NCBI RefSeq assembly: GCF_001592735.1
Contig: NZ_LUKE01000003.1
Coordinates: 186,001-250,000 of the forward strand
DNA length: 64,000 bases
Direction of reading: 5' to 3'
Origin: Bdellovibrio bacteriovorus
GTDB lineage: Bacteria > Bdellovibrionota > Bdellovibrionia > Bdellovibrionales > Bdellovibrionaceae
Numbering within the stretch: the first letter of the stretch is position 1; the number at the start of each line of letters is the position of its first letter. Shown here one piece after another: positions 50,935-59,803 of this stretch. A model generated the notes under the pieces. It was not told the DNA's origin and did no database searches. It saw only the letters and a program-made list of their open reading frames with translations. The translations under genes and the position numbers were made by a program.

Positions 50935-52611
50935 ATGTCTTCTATTTCATCATCAGATCGCGCGCGCCAGGACGAAAAGATTCGCCAAACTCGGGAAGAG
51001 TATGAGCAGCGGGAAGCCGACAACGCTAAACGTCGCAGTGCGGAACTAAAACGATTAGAACAAAACTATCATGACGAAATCAGTCGGATTTCTGAAAATT
51101 ACGAAGGGCGAATTTCTGAGCTTAAAGATCGTAATAGAGAATCCTTAAGTGAACGTGATTTCAAAAATAATAAAAAAATCGAAGAAGTTCGCCAGACTTA
51201 TCGCGATTCTTTAAAGAATAAAATGGAAGATGCTTACAACTCTCGTGAAGAACAAAAGGCTTCCTATGAAGCGGCTTTACGTAAGCAAGCTCAAGTTAAT
51301 AACTCCCAACGCGAAAACCTGACCAGTCAGCTCAACGGTGAAGTGGCCAACCGCGACCAGCGTTTTAATGAGATGGCTGAACAAACGCGTCTTAAATCTC
51401 AAGAATCTTCTAAAAATACGGCACGTCGCTTAAACGACGCTCATCAAAAAGAAAAGGACGCTTTGATCACCGCCCATGAAGACACTCGTCAGTCCTTGAT
51501 CCGTGGTCAAAATGAAATGCGCCGAACTTATGAAGCAAAACTTCGGGAAAGTGATCGTCGTCGTGAGGCAGACAACTCGCGTTGGTCACAAAAGTACACG
51601 GACACGGTTTTAAATAAATCCGAAGAATACGGGGATAATATCCGTATGAAGCAAGAGATCATGGATCAAGAGCGAAATACGATCCGGGATAAATACGAAA
51701 ATACTTTGGCTAAAAAATCCGAAGCGATGGACGTAAATAACGAAAATTTCCGTGACACGGTTAACGAGCGCGTCAATTCACAAGTGCGCTCTCGGGACAG
51801 TCAGATTCAGCGCCTCAGCGGGAAGCTGAACAACGAAATTTCTAAAAATGAACGCTTACGCGGTATTGAACGTCGTAATTTGACTCAAGCTTATGAAAAG
51901 CGGATGGATTTGTTAGAACAACAGCGTGAAGATGCCGTAGAGCACATGAAAGAGCTTAATGGCGAGCGCATTTCCAATGTTGTGGAGCAAAACCAGAAGC
52001 TCTTGAAAAACACGGATCGGGAATACCGCTCTCAAAGCATGATGACCAATGCGAAGCATCGTATCGAACGCGAAGATATGAAGACGCAGCATCGTGATCA
52101 GATTATTCAGGTGACAAACTCGGCCGAAGATCGCGTTCGCAAGATCACCGACTTGAGCAATAAAAACCAGGCTAATACGGAAAAACTTTATAACGAGTCT
52201 TTGGACGTCGTGAAATCTAATTATTTGGATCGCATGGATGCTTACCGTGAAAAAACCGCGGCCGATCAGGTGACCACTAACAAGGTTATGACGGAGCGCT
52301 TCAGAAATATGGAAGCCAATTTCAATTCTAAGTTAGAGCAGACCATCAAAAAGTATGAGGATCGCTTGGCTCAGATTAAAGAGGGGCAAGATAAAGAGTT
52401 GAAACGTCTAGAGAACCAATTTGCGCAAAGGTCCGATGAGCGGGATAAAGCGACGAAGATGGAAAAAGAAGGTCTGGCGATGAAATATGAGGCACGCATT
52501 GCGCAGCTTAATCAATCGCATCAAGATCAACTTGATAGAATGAATAGACGTCACCAGGAAGATATGCAAAGCTTGTCTGTGAAAATGAGTAATTACAGCA
52601 GGAAGGCATAG
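50935..52611 (+). CDS. Very long charged coiled-coil protein
   Basis: A 558-residue protein, nearly all a highly charged helix from ~10 to ~550 (Arg, Glu, Lys, Asn, Gln). It has no signal peptide or membrane segment. Recurrent words such as YE.KL/R and R..R.I.D suggest a repeat on which a rod could be built. No Cys. GGGAGGATAGG is a strong ribosome site. Pyruvate kinase begins two bases after the stop, so cotranscription is likely. Candidate cytoskeletal or scaffold protein; function not recognised. Confidence 0.75.
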   Translation: MSSISSSDRARQDEKIRQTREEYEQREADNAKRRSAELKRLEQNYHDEISRISENYEGRISELKDRNRESLSERDFKNNKKIEEVRQTYRDSLKNKMEDAYNSREEQKASYEAALRKQAQVNNSQRENLTSQLNGEVANRDQRFNEMAEQTRLKSQESSKNTARRLNDAHQKEKDALITAHEDTRQSLIRGQNEMRRTYEAKLRESDRRREADNSRWSQKYTDTVLNKSEEYGDNIRMKQEIMDQERNTIRDKYENTLAKKSEAMDVNNENFRDTVNERVNSQVRSRDSQIQRLSGKLNNEISKNERLRGIERRNLTQAYEKRMDLLEQQREDAVEHMKELNGERISNVVEQNQKLLKNTDREYRSQSMMTNAKHRIEREDMKTQHRDQIIQVTNSAEDRVRKITDLSNKNQANTEKLYNESLDVVKSNYLDRMDAYREKTAADQVTTNKVMTERFRNMEANFNSKLEQTIKKYEDRLAQIKEGQDKELKRLENQFAQRSDERDKATKMEKEGLAMKYEARIAQLNQSHQDQLDRMNRRHQEDMQSLSVKMSNYSRKA

Positions 52612-52613
52612 AA

Positions 52614-54101
52614 ATGTTAGCAGATCGTCGAGCGAAAATTGTGGCCACAATTGGTCCGGCGACGCGTGAAGAAAAAAATCTAGAAAAAGCAATTAAGGCG
52701 GGCATGAATGTGGCTCGCCTTAACTTTTCTCACGGGTCCCATGAAGATCACCTTAAGGTGATCCACTCTTTAAGAAAACTTTCTTCAGAGCTTCGTGCTC
52801 CGGTTGCGATTTTACAAGATCTGCAAGGCCCCAAAGTTCGTGTCGGTAAATTTGAAAGTGGCTCTATCGAAATCAAGCCCGGTGAGCGCTTGGTCGTTAC
52901 GACAGCGGCAGTGCTTGGTAAGCCAGGACTGATTCCTTCAGACTTTAAAGAATTGCCTTTGGCCTGTGTTCCTGGAACGCGCATTCTTTTGGATGACGGT
53001 TTGATGGAAATCCAGGTTCTTCAAGTTCGGGGCGAAGAGATCGACGTGGAAGTGATCTATGGCGGTATTTTAAAAGATCGCAAAGGAATGAATCTTCCCG
53101 GTGTAAATTTGCCGGTGGACGCGATGACGCCAAAAGATTTTGAAGATTTAGAGTTCGGCTTAGCAAATAAAGTCGACTACGTGGCGTTAAGCTTTGTTCG
53201 TCATGCTCGCGATATTCGTAAATTGCGTGAGATCATTGAATCCAGAAAATCCAATGCTAAAATCGTCGCTAAAATTGAAATGGTTGAAGCGCTTGAAAAT
53301 CTGGAAGAGATTTGTCGTTTGAGTGACGTGGTGATGGTGGCGCGGGGAGATTTGGCCGTGGAAGTCGGTCAAAGCCGTTTACCCGGATTTCAAAAACGCA
53401 TCATTCAAGTTTGTAATCAATTAGGAAAACCCGTTATCACGGCAACGCAAATGCTTGATAGCATGGTTGAAAATCCTCGTCCCACACGTGCGGAAATCAC
53501 AGATGTGGCCAATGCGGTTTTGGATGGTTCTGATGCATTGATGCTTTCAGCAGAATCAGCTAGTGGTAAACATCCATTTAAATGCATCCGTACCATGCAT
53601 GAGATTATCACTGAAGTAGAGCGCAATGAGGAGGAGTACTATAAGCTTTCGCTTGAAAGTGAATACTTAAGCACTCCGGGGGCGATTGCGGCCAGTGCTT
53701 CGCTGACGGCATTAAAGCTGAATGCCACGGCGATCATTTGCCTGACCACTTCGGGTAAGACGGCAAATATCATTTCAAATTTCCGTCCTAAGGCGCGTGT
53801 GATTTCTGTCACTCAGCACATGGATGTTTTAAATTCCATGGAGTTGATGTGGGGGATTCAGACGCTTTTGATCAAGCCTTATAAAACGATGGAAGATATC
53901 CTGACTCAAGTTGATCAGCTTTTAATCACTCATGGCCTGGCTAAGACGGGTGATCGGGTGATTCTGACTTTGGGTCAACCGATCGCTCAAGGTGCGAAAA
54001 CCAATTCAATTTATGTCCACACGGTGAATGGCGATCAGTTGTCTCGCTTGCCGGACGATAAGTTGCCATTGCGCTGCCAGGCTGATCCCGAAATCAATTA
54101 G
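52614..54101 (+). CDS. pyk: Pyruvate kinase
   Basis: Last step of glycolysis, phosphoenolpyruvate to pyruvate with ATP. AKIVATIGPA, VARLNFSHGSHEDH, KIEMVEALENLEEI (catalytic Lys), VMVARGDLAVEVG and TATQMLDSMVENPRPTRAEITDVANAVLDG are all intact. 495 residues is slightly longer than the usual ~470. It starts two bases after the coiled-coil gene and ends at a bidirectional terminator. Confidence 0.96.
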   Translation: MLADRRAKIVATIGPATREEKNLEKAIKAGMNVARLNFSHGSHEDHLKVIHSLRKLSSELRAPVAILQDLQGPKVRVGKFESGSIEIKPGERLVVTTAAVLGKPGLIPSDFKELPLACVPGTRILLDDGLMEIQVLQVRGEEIDVEVIYGGILKDRKGMNLPGVNLPVDAMTPKDFEDLEFGLANKVDYVALSFVRHARDIRKLREIIESRKSNAKIVAKIEMVEALENLEEICRLSDVVMVARGDLAVEVGQSRLPGFQKRIIQVCNQLGKPVITATQMLDSMVENPRPTRAEITDVANAVLDGSDALMLSAESASGKHPFKCIRTMHEIITEVERNEEEYYKLSLESEYLSTPGAIAASASLTALKLNATAIICLTTSGKTANIISNFRPKARVISVTQHMDVLNSMELMWGIQTLLIKPYKTMEDILTQVDQLLITHGLAKTGDRVILTLGQPIAQGAKTNSIYVHTVNGDQLSRLPDDKLPLRCQADPEIN

Positions 54102-54109
54102 TAAAAACC

Positions 54110-54136
54110 AAAAGCCCCTTCTGCAAGGGGCTTTTT
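54110..54136. terminator. Bidirectional terminator
   Basis: AAAAGCCCCTT (54110-54120), loop CTGC, AAGGGGCTTTTT, a perfect stem between convergent genes ending at 54101 and 54139. Confidence 0.95.
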
Positions 54137-54138
54137 AA

Positions 54139-55122
54139 TTAGCGCAGTTTTCGTTTTAAACTGTTGACGATGGTCCAATTGCGCGCCAGATGTTCGACGT
54201 CTTCAAGAGCGACCATCAGGTAGACACCTTTTTCATCCATGATTTTTTCGGTGAGGTATTTTTTCTCGATCAAGGGATTCACGTCATCCACGCGGATGAG
54301 GTTTCCGGTTTCTTTCATGGATTCATTTTGCACGTCATTCAAATTTACTTTGCGGAAACCTTTGTGATTCGGTTCTACACGCTTAGCAAAAAGAATAATG
54401 CCGTTTAAGATTTCAACTTCTTTGTCTGACAATTGCGGTAAGCGGTCTTTTTCTTGTTTGAAAAGCCATTCATTATACCAATCAACAAATGAGAAAAGTT
54501 CTTGGGGACGAAGATTGACGATTTTTTGTGTGCCATCGCCGCGCTCTTCTTGCGTTAAGTAGCCAAGATCGGTCAAAGCATTCACCACACTTTGCATTTT
54601 ATTTGTAGCTTCTTGGAAGATTTGAATCGTGTAATTGCGCAGCAGAACCGAGGTGATTACCAAACCGCCGTCGCCTTCGGGTTTTCCGTATTTGTGCGAC
54701 ACTAAATTCAAAATAGAAATATACTTATTCACGATGTGGGGCGGGAAACGCTCTTCATCGGGATTGGTATTTTCTAAAAGTTTGATTTTTTTATTGGCCT
54801 CACGCATGTTTTCATTGAGCGTTTTCATGATGGCGCGCACCCAGACCGGCAGGGATTCCATCTGCTTTGTCAAAGAGTCGTAAGGCAAAGCCACAACTTC
54901 AGATTCTTTGGTGGCTTTGACGTTGGCACTCCGAGGTTTGTTGTCAAACAAGGCCATTTCGCCGACCATGGCACCGGCATTGATTTCAGCTAGAACGATT
55001 TCGGTGTTACCTTTGGTTTTAGTGATCGCAAAGCTGCCTGATTTAATGATGTACATCGCATCGGGATGATCACCTTCACGGAAAAGATACGTACCTTGAG
55101 CGACTTTTTTGGATTCAGCCAC
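54139..55122 (-). CDS. Cyclic-nucleotide-binding protein with unusual C-terminal region
   Basis: A 327-residue protein. The N-terminal CNB domain (~1-115) has GDHPDAMYIIKSG and the phosphate-binding cassette VGEMALFDNKPRSANVKA, with the Glu and Arg that hold cyclic nucleotide. Instead of a short Crp-type HTH (total ~220 residues) it continues ~200 residues with helical regions, around 150-205 (TNKMQSVVNALTDLGYLTQEE, winged-helix-like) and 240-320. It may be a regulator with two winged helices or a signalling protein; which is not decided. Confidence 0.8.
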   Translation of the reverse strand: MAESKKVAQGTYLFREGDHPDAMYIIKSGSFAITKTKGNTEIVLAEINAGAMVGEMALFDNKPRSANVKATKESEVVALPYDSLTKQMESLPVWVRAIMKTLNENMREANKKIKLLENTNPDEERFPPHIVNKYISILNLVSHKYGKPEGDGGLVITSVLLRNYTIQIFQEATNKMQSVVNALTDLGYLTQEERGDGTQKIVNLRPQELFSFVDWYNEWLFKQEKDRLPQLSDKEVEILNGIILFAKRVEPNHKGFRKVNLNDVQNESMKETGNLIRVDDVNPLIEKKYLTEKIMDEKGVYLMVALEDVEHLARNWTIVNSLKRKLR

Positions 55123-55228
55123 GAATGAACCTCGATTGAAATTTGAGATCTATGAAGCCTATTATCAGGGGAAAATTCAGACGGGGCAACGTTAGGGCTG
55201 GACTGACGTAGGGCTCAAAGGCCCAGAA

Positions 55229-56032
55229 TCAGTTTTTTGTCTGATAATATTTTTCGACTTCTGACGGCGGGAGGTACTTTAAAAGAATTTTTTTAATGCT
55301 TCCATCGGTTCTCATTGATTTGATGGCATTTCGAAATAGGGATTTTTCCGATTCGGACATCCGAGTTTTAGAAAGAAATAGCGCAAGATCCAGCGTGGAT
55401 TTGTCGGCGATGACGCGAGTCTTTTCTTTCAAAGAGTATTTTTGTGCATAAAGATTGTAATAGGTTGGGGAGATAAAGAAGGCTTGAATCTTGCCCTGTT
55501 CAAAAAGCTTAAACATCCCATCGGGAAAAGGATCAAAAGAGATTCTATCCTGCTTTTGTAAGAGTTCGATCTCTTTGTCGGAGGTGAAAAAACGGCCCCC
55601 AGAGATCGCTCCTAAGCGTAGTTTAGGATTTTTAAGATAGTCTTCGGCGCTGGCGCCCTCTTTGTAAAAATCCTTTTTTACGACCAGCAACCTGTTCACG
55701 GAATAAAGGAGCACGGGATCGGAAAACTCTAAAAACTCGGGGATCGAAAAAGCAAATGCATACATATCAATTCGTCGCATGCGTAAGTCTTCAGAAGCGC
55801 GAGTGAAAGAAATATTTCTTTCGTCAAAAGAGCAGGGCACTCTTTTTTTAATCTCAGATAAAAGATCGGCCGAGATTTTTTCCACGCCGACTTTGTCTCT
55901 CGAAACAACCTCGGCATTCAGGCCGATGATAAAGTTTCGATGGCAGTTTTTAGAAGAAGATTTGCTTTGCGCAAAAGACTGCGATGAAAATAAAATCACC
56001 GCAGCTAAAATGGGAATCAGATGTGATGCCAT
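55229..56032 (-). CDS. Periplasmic solute-binding protein, family 3
   Basis: A 267-residue protein with a signal peptide (~1-22) and a PBPb/SBP_bac_3 fold: an early IDMYAFAFS (ligand Asp region), FSDPVLLYS, then LGAISGGRFFTSDKEI and the hinge region PDGMFKLFEQGKIQAFFISP. No transporter genes are next to it, so it could be an orphan sensor or receptor. It is 53 bases from scoB on the same strand with no clear terminator between. Confidence 0.75.
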   Translation of the reverse strand: MASHLIPILAAVILFSSQSFAQSKSSSKNCHRNFIIGLNAEVVSRDKVGVEKISADLLSEIKKRVPCSFDERNISFTRASEDLRMRRIDMYAFAFSIPEFLEFSDPVLLYSVNRLLVVKKDFYKEGASAEDYLKNPKLRLGAISGGRFFTSDKEIELLQKQDRISFDPFPDGMFKLFEQGKIQAFFISPTYYNLYAQKYSLKEKTRVIADKSTLDLALFLSKTRMSESEKSLFRNAIKSMRTDGSIKKILLKYLPPSEVEKYYQTKN

Positions 56033-56085
56033 GCTTTAACTTTAGCTTTTGCTTTGGTTGAAGCAACGACAAAAACGAAAAACTC

Positions 56086-56742
56086 TTAGAATGTCATGGC
56101 TTTGCAGTCAGGGGCAATGATCATTTTGCCCTCAGTGGCTGCTTTTACTTTCTCCGGGGACAGATCTGGAGCGTATTCTTTTAAAACGAAACCTTCAGGC
56201 GTCACTTCGATCACGCCAAAATCACTGACAATTTTTTTAATACAATTCACACCTGTTAACGGCAGCGTGCATTTGGTGCGAAGCTTGGAATTGCCTTCTT
56301 TGTCCGTGTGTTGCATAGCCACGATCACGTTTCTAGCGCCCGCCACTAAGTCCATGGCCCCACCCATGCCTTTGATCATTTTACCCGGCACCATCCAGTT
56401 CGCGATACTGCCAGTCTCATCCACTTCCATCGCGCCAAGCACAGTTAAATCGACATGTCCGCCGCGAATCATCGCGAATGAATCTGCACTTGAAAAAAAA
56501 CTGGCGCCCGGCAAGGCGGTCACCGTTTGTTTTCCGGCGTTGATAAGATCGGCATCAATTTCACTTTCTGTCGGAAAGGGTCCCATGCCTAAAAGGCCAT
56601 TTTCGCTCTGTAACATAACGAATTTATCCTTAGGGATGTAGTTGGCAACCAAAGTGGGAATACCAATACCTAAGTTTACGCAATAGCCGTCTTCGACTTC
56701 TTTAGCGATACGTTGAGCAATTTGTTCTCGAGTTAATGGCAT
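56086..56742 (-). CDS. scoB: 3-oxoacid CoA-transferase subunit B
   Basis: Beta subunit of the enzyme that moves CoA from succinyl-CoA to acetoacetate. SENGLLGMGPFP holds the catalytic Glu (E in SENG). It starts NLGIGIPTLVANYIP; 218 residues is normal. It lies 6 bases after scoA; with the thiolase upstream it forms a ketone-body-type route from acetoacetate to acetyl-CoA. A related butyrate/acetate specificity cannot be ruled out. Confidence 0.9.
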   Translation of the reverse strand: MPLTREQIAQRIAKEVEDGYCVNLGIGIPTLVANYIPKDKFVMLQSENGLLGMGPFPTESEIDADLINAGKQTVTALPGASFFSSADSFAMIRGGHVDLTVLGAMEVDETGSIANWMVPGKMIKGMGGAMDLVAGARNVIVAMQHTDKEGNSKLRTKCTLPLTGVNCIKKIVSDFGVIEVTPEGFVLKEYAPDLSPEKVKAATEGKMIIAPDCKAMTF

Positions 56743-56748
56743 GTTCGA

Positions 56749-57450
56749 CTACTTTCTGATGGTGCGTTGTTCGATGCGTTTTTCATATCCAGAACCCTGG
56801 AAGATTCTTTGGACATACACACCAGGAGTATGAATTTGATCGGGATCTAATTCGCCAATTTCAACCAATTCTTCAACTTCCGCGACGGTGATTTTACCCG
56901 CCGTCGCGGCCATAGGATTAAAGTTGCGCGAAGTTTTACGGAACACAAGGTTTCCGAACTTATCGCCTTTCCAAGCTTTAACGAAAGCAAAGTCACCTTT
57001 GATTCCGCGTTCTAAAACATACTCACGGCCCTCGAATTTTTTAATTTCTTTACCGTCGGCGATCAAGGTTCCAACTCCGGTTGGAGTATAAAAACCTGCA
57101 ATCCCAGCGCCACCGGCACGCATGCGTTCAGCCAAGGTGCCTTGAGGGCAGAATTCGACTTCAAGTTCGCCGCTCATGTAGAGCTTTTCAAAAAGGGCGT
57201 TTTCGCCGACGTAAGAAGAGATCATTTTTTTGATCTGACGATTTTGCAAAAGCAAACCCAATCCGAAATCATCCACACCCGCGTTATTTGAAACGCAAGT
57301 CAGATTTTTCACTCCTGATTTAGCTAAAACCGAAATGCAATTCTCAGGGATTCCGCACAGGCCGAACCCACCTAAGATCAAAGTCATATCATCTTTGATA
57401 CCGGCCAGCGCACTTTGCGCGTCTTTGTAAACCTTTTTGCTTCCGCTCAT
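56749..57450 (-). CDS. scoA: 3-oxoacid CoA-transferase subunit A
   Basis: Alpha subunit, 233 residues. The glycine-rich [16 protein letters not shown] near the N terminus and CSNNAGV / [16 protein letters not shown] are the family motifs. It lies between the thiolase (10-base gap) and scoB (6-base gap), all on the minus strand, so it is one operon. Confidence 0.9.
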   Translation of the reverse strand: MSGSKKVYKDAQSALAGIKDDMTLILGGFGLCGIPENCISVLAKSGVKNLTCVSNNAGVDDFGLGLLLQNRQIKKMISSYVGENALFEKLYMSGELEVEFCPQGTLAERMRAGGAGIAGFYTPTGVGTLIADGKEIKKFEGREYVLERGIKGDFAFVKAWKGDKFGNLVFRKTSRNFNPMAATAGKITVAEVEELVEIGELDPDQIHTPGVYVQRIFQGSGYEKRIEQRTIRK

Positions 57451-57459
57451 AATTTTCCC

Positions 57460-58635
57460 TTAAGCCTTTTCAACAATCAAAGCCACAGCTTCACCGCCAC
57501 CGATACACAACGTCGCTAAACCATAGCGTTTGTTGTGGGTGTGTAGAGCATGTACCAGGGTTGCTAGGATGCGCGCACCCGAAGCGCCAATCGGATGACC
57601 AATCGCCACCGCACCACCATGCACGTTGACTTTTTCAGCCGGGATTTCAAGTTCTTTCATTGCCACTTGAGTCACAACGGCAAAGGCTTCGTTGATTTCC
57701 CAAAGATCAATATCACCCACTTTAAGGTTGGCTTTGGCCAAAGCTTTTTTGATCGCGCCTACGGGAGCCGTCGTAAAGTATTTCGGCTCGTGGGCGAAAG
57801 TTCCGTGCGCGACAATTTTTGCTAAAGGTTTTGCGCCACGCTTTTTAGCTTCGCTTTCAGACATCAACACGTGAGCCGCCGCGCCGTCATTGATTTTTGA
57901 AGCATTGGCGGCAGTGATCGTGCCCGCTTTATCAAATGCCGGTTTTAAACCCGGGATCTTTTCAAAATTCGTGTTGTAAGGATCTTCATCTTTTTCAACA
58001 GTGACATTGCCTTTTTTGCCTTCAATCACGACGGGAACGATTTCGTTTTTAAACAGATTCTTTTCCCAAGCGCTTTGGGCTTTTTTGTAAGACTCAATCG
58101 CGAAAGCGTCCTGTTGTTCACGAGTGAAGTTATGTTCTTTTACGCAAATCTCTGCCGCATTTCCCATGTGGAAATTGTTGTACGGGTCCCAAAGACCGTC
58201 TTTCACCATAGAATCTGTCATTTGTGTCGGACCCATGCGGTATCCGGCACGAGAGTTTTCTAAAAGATGCGGTGCCAAGGTCATGTTTTCTTGGCCCCCG
58301 GCGATGGCGATTTTCGTATTTCCTAAAGCAATAGAGTCTGCCGCTAACATCACGGCTTTAAGGCCAGATCCGCACACTTTATTGATGGTCATGCAAGGAG
58401 TGGTGTTTTTAAGTCCTGCATACAATGCGGCTTGACGAGCGGGGGCTTGGCCGACGCCAGCAGTGAGAACTTCACCCATGATGCATTCATCAACTTCGTC
58501 TGTAGAAACATGGGCGCGAGTCAAAGCTTCTTTAATCGCCACGGCACCCAGGCGTGGGGCGGGAAGAGTAGCAAAAGCTCCCTGAAAAGCGGCTACGGGT
58601 GTTCTTACGCTGCTAACAATCACGACATTTTCCAT
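57460..58635 (-). CDS. atoB: Acetyl-CoA acetyltransferase (thiolase)
   Basis: Reversible acetoacetyl-CoA to two acetyl-CoA. The acyl-acceptor Cys is in NKVCGSGLKAV (~Cys 88), the His is in GGAVAIGHPIGASGARI and the second Cys is in LCIGGGEAVALIVE. 391 residues is typical. It is first in the atoB-scoA-scoB operon. Catabolic use of acetoacetate, or of PHB-derived 3-hydroxybutyrate from prey, is an inference. Confidence 0.93.
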   Translation of the reverse strand: MENVVIVSSVRTPVAAFQGAFATLPAPRLGAVAIKEALTRAHVSTDEVDECIMGEVLTAGVGQAPARQAALYAGLKNTTPCMTINKVCGSGLKAVMLAADSIALGNTKIAIAGGQENMTLAPHLLENSRAGYRMGPTQMTDSMVKDGLWDPYNNFHMGNAAEICVKEHNFTREQQDAFAIESYKKAQSAWEKNLFKNEIVPVVIEGKKGNVTVEKDEDPYNTNFEKIPGLKPAFDKAGTITAANASKINDGAAAHVLMSESEAKKRGAKPLAKIVAHGTFAHEPKYFTTAPVGAIKKALAKANLKVGDIDLWEINEAFAVVTQVAMKELEIPAEKVNVHGGAVAIGHPIGASGARILATLVHALHTHNKRYGLATLCIGGGEAVALIVEKA

Positions 58636-58718
58636 ATTGATCCCTTCAGACTAGTTGTCATTCGCTGGATACTTTTTTATATTTTAGATTCAGAGTCAAT
58701 TTTCGAAGGAGTCAACGC

Positions 58719-59696
58719 ATGTCAGCGATCAGTTTCATTCTTCCTTTGTTTGTTTCATCGGCGTTTGCCGGAGTGGTCGAAATCCCCGTCACTAAAGGGG
58801 ATCGTGTGGTCCTGAAAGGCTTTGAAGCGCAAGTCCAAATAGTGGGACAGCCCGGAGCCCCTTTGAAAATTAACGGAGTTGAATCTTCTGCTACAGAGGG
58901 AGTTTACACCGTTTCTAAACGTGACAACGTCATTGAAATCAAAATGAACGAGTTTTCTGGGAAAAAGTCGTGGGCCGAGATATTACCTCGTGCGTCGTCA
59001 CAGTTAAAGCGTATTGAGATTTCCGGCGAGCCCGTGCCAGCTGAAATCCACTTGCGTGGGGGCTCGATCGTGGCGCAAAAATGGACTCGTGATTTAAAAA
59101 TGAGCATGACTCAGGGCCGCGTGAATGTTTCTAATGGCGCGGGAGCTTTAAGCATCACGGTGCAAAAAGGAGATATCACGGTGGCCGACCATAACGGTGC
59201 CGTGATGACGGATTCTTACGCGGGAAATACGGCCCTTCGCAATATCCAAGGCGACGTGAACGCCACTCAGTTTGGGGGGCAATTACAAAGTGAAAAAGTG
59301 CGTGGCGTGATGACTTTAGCAGCGCAGACATCCACCAGTAAAATCAATCAAGGCAGTGGGACTTTGCAGTTTGAAAATGGCAAAGGTGCATTCACTGTCG
59401 TGGGCTTCCAGGGCCGTGTTGAAGGCACGAACCAAGAAGGCGCGGTGAGTGTCAATGTGCCGTTAGAAGGTGAAGTGGATGTGCGTTCCAAATCAGGTCG
59501 TGTTTCCATTCAACTTCCTCCGGCTTCAGGTGCAAGTCTTAACTTGTTAACCACCGAAGGCGAAATCGTGGTTCCTGCAGAGTTAAAGGTCACTCGATTG
59601 AGCTCAGAAAAAAGTGTTCGTGGACGCTTGCGGGGCGATGCGCAAAAAGCCACGGTTTTTGTTCGCAGCCAAGAGGGCACAATTTCCGTAAAATGA
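58719..59696 (+). CDS. Secreted DUF4097-like beta-helix protein
   Basis: A 325-residue protein with a short signal peptide (~1-18, ends AFA). The remainder is regular short beta strands with NGAGALSITVQKGDITVADHNG, MTDSYAGNTALRNIQGDV, GEVDVRSKSGRVSIQLPP, as in the DUF4097 putative-adhesin beta solenoid. Role unknown; surface or periplasmic. GAAGGAG is 9 bases before the ATG. It diverges from the thiolase gene. Confidence 0.75.
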   Translation: MSAISFILPLFVSSAFAGVVEIPVTKGDRVVLKGFEAQVQIVGQPGAPLKINGVESSATEGVYTVSKRDNVIEIKMNEFSGKKSWAEILPRASSQLKRIEISGEPVPAEIHLRGGSIVAQKWTRDLKMSMTQGRVNVSNGAGALSITVQKGDITVADHNGAVMTDSYAGNTALRNIQGDVNATQFGGQLQSEKVRGVMTLAAQTSTSKINQGSGTLQFENGKGAFTVVGFQGRVEGTNQEGAVSVNVPLEGEVDVRSKSGRVSIQLPPASGASLNLLTTEGEIVVPAELKVTRLSSEKSVRGRLRGDAQKATVFVRSQEGTISVK

Positions 59697-59803
59697 TCTG
59701 ACAAATGAGTTGACGGGTCCTTACAAATAATCCAGAGATAATAGGGTTGAAAAAATGCCTGCTTTGCGTAATTCGAAGTGGGAGATAAATCTTAGGTAAA
59801 AAT

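Noticed and set aside
56096-56641. A 181-codon open frame opposite scoB
   Set aside because: scoB is intact and conserved on the minus strand; the opposite frame has no recognisable protein and is a codon-bias shadow.
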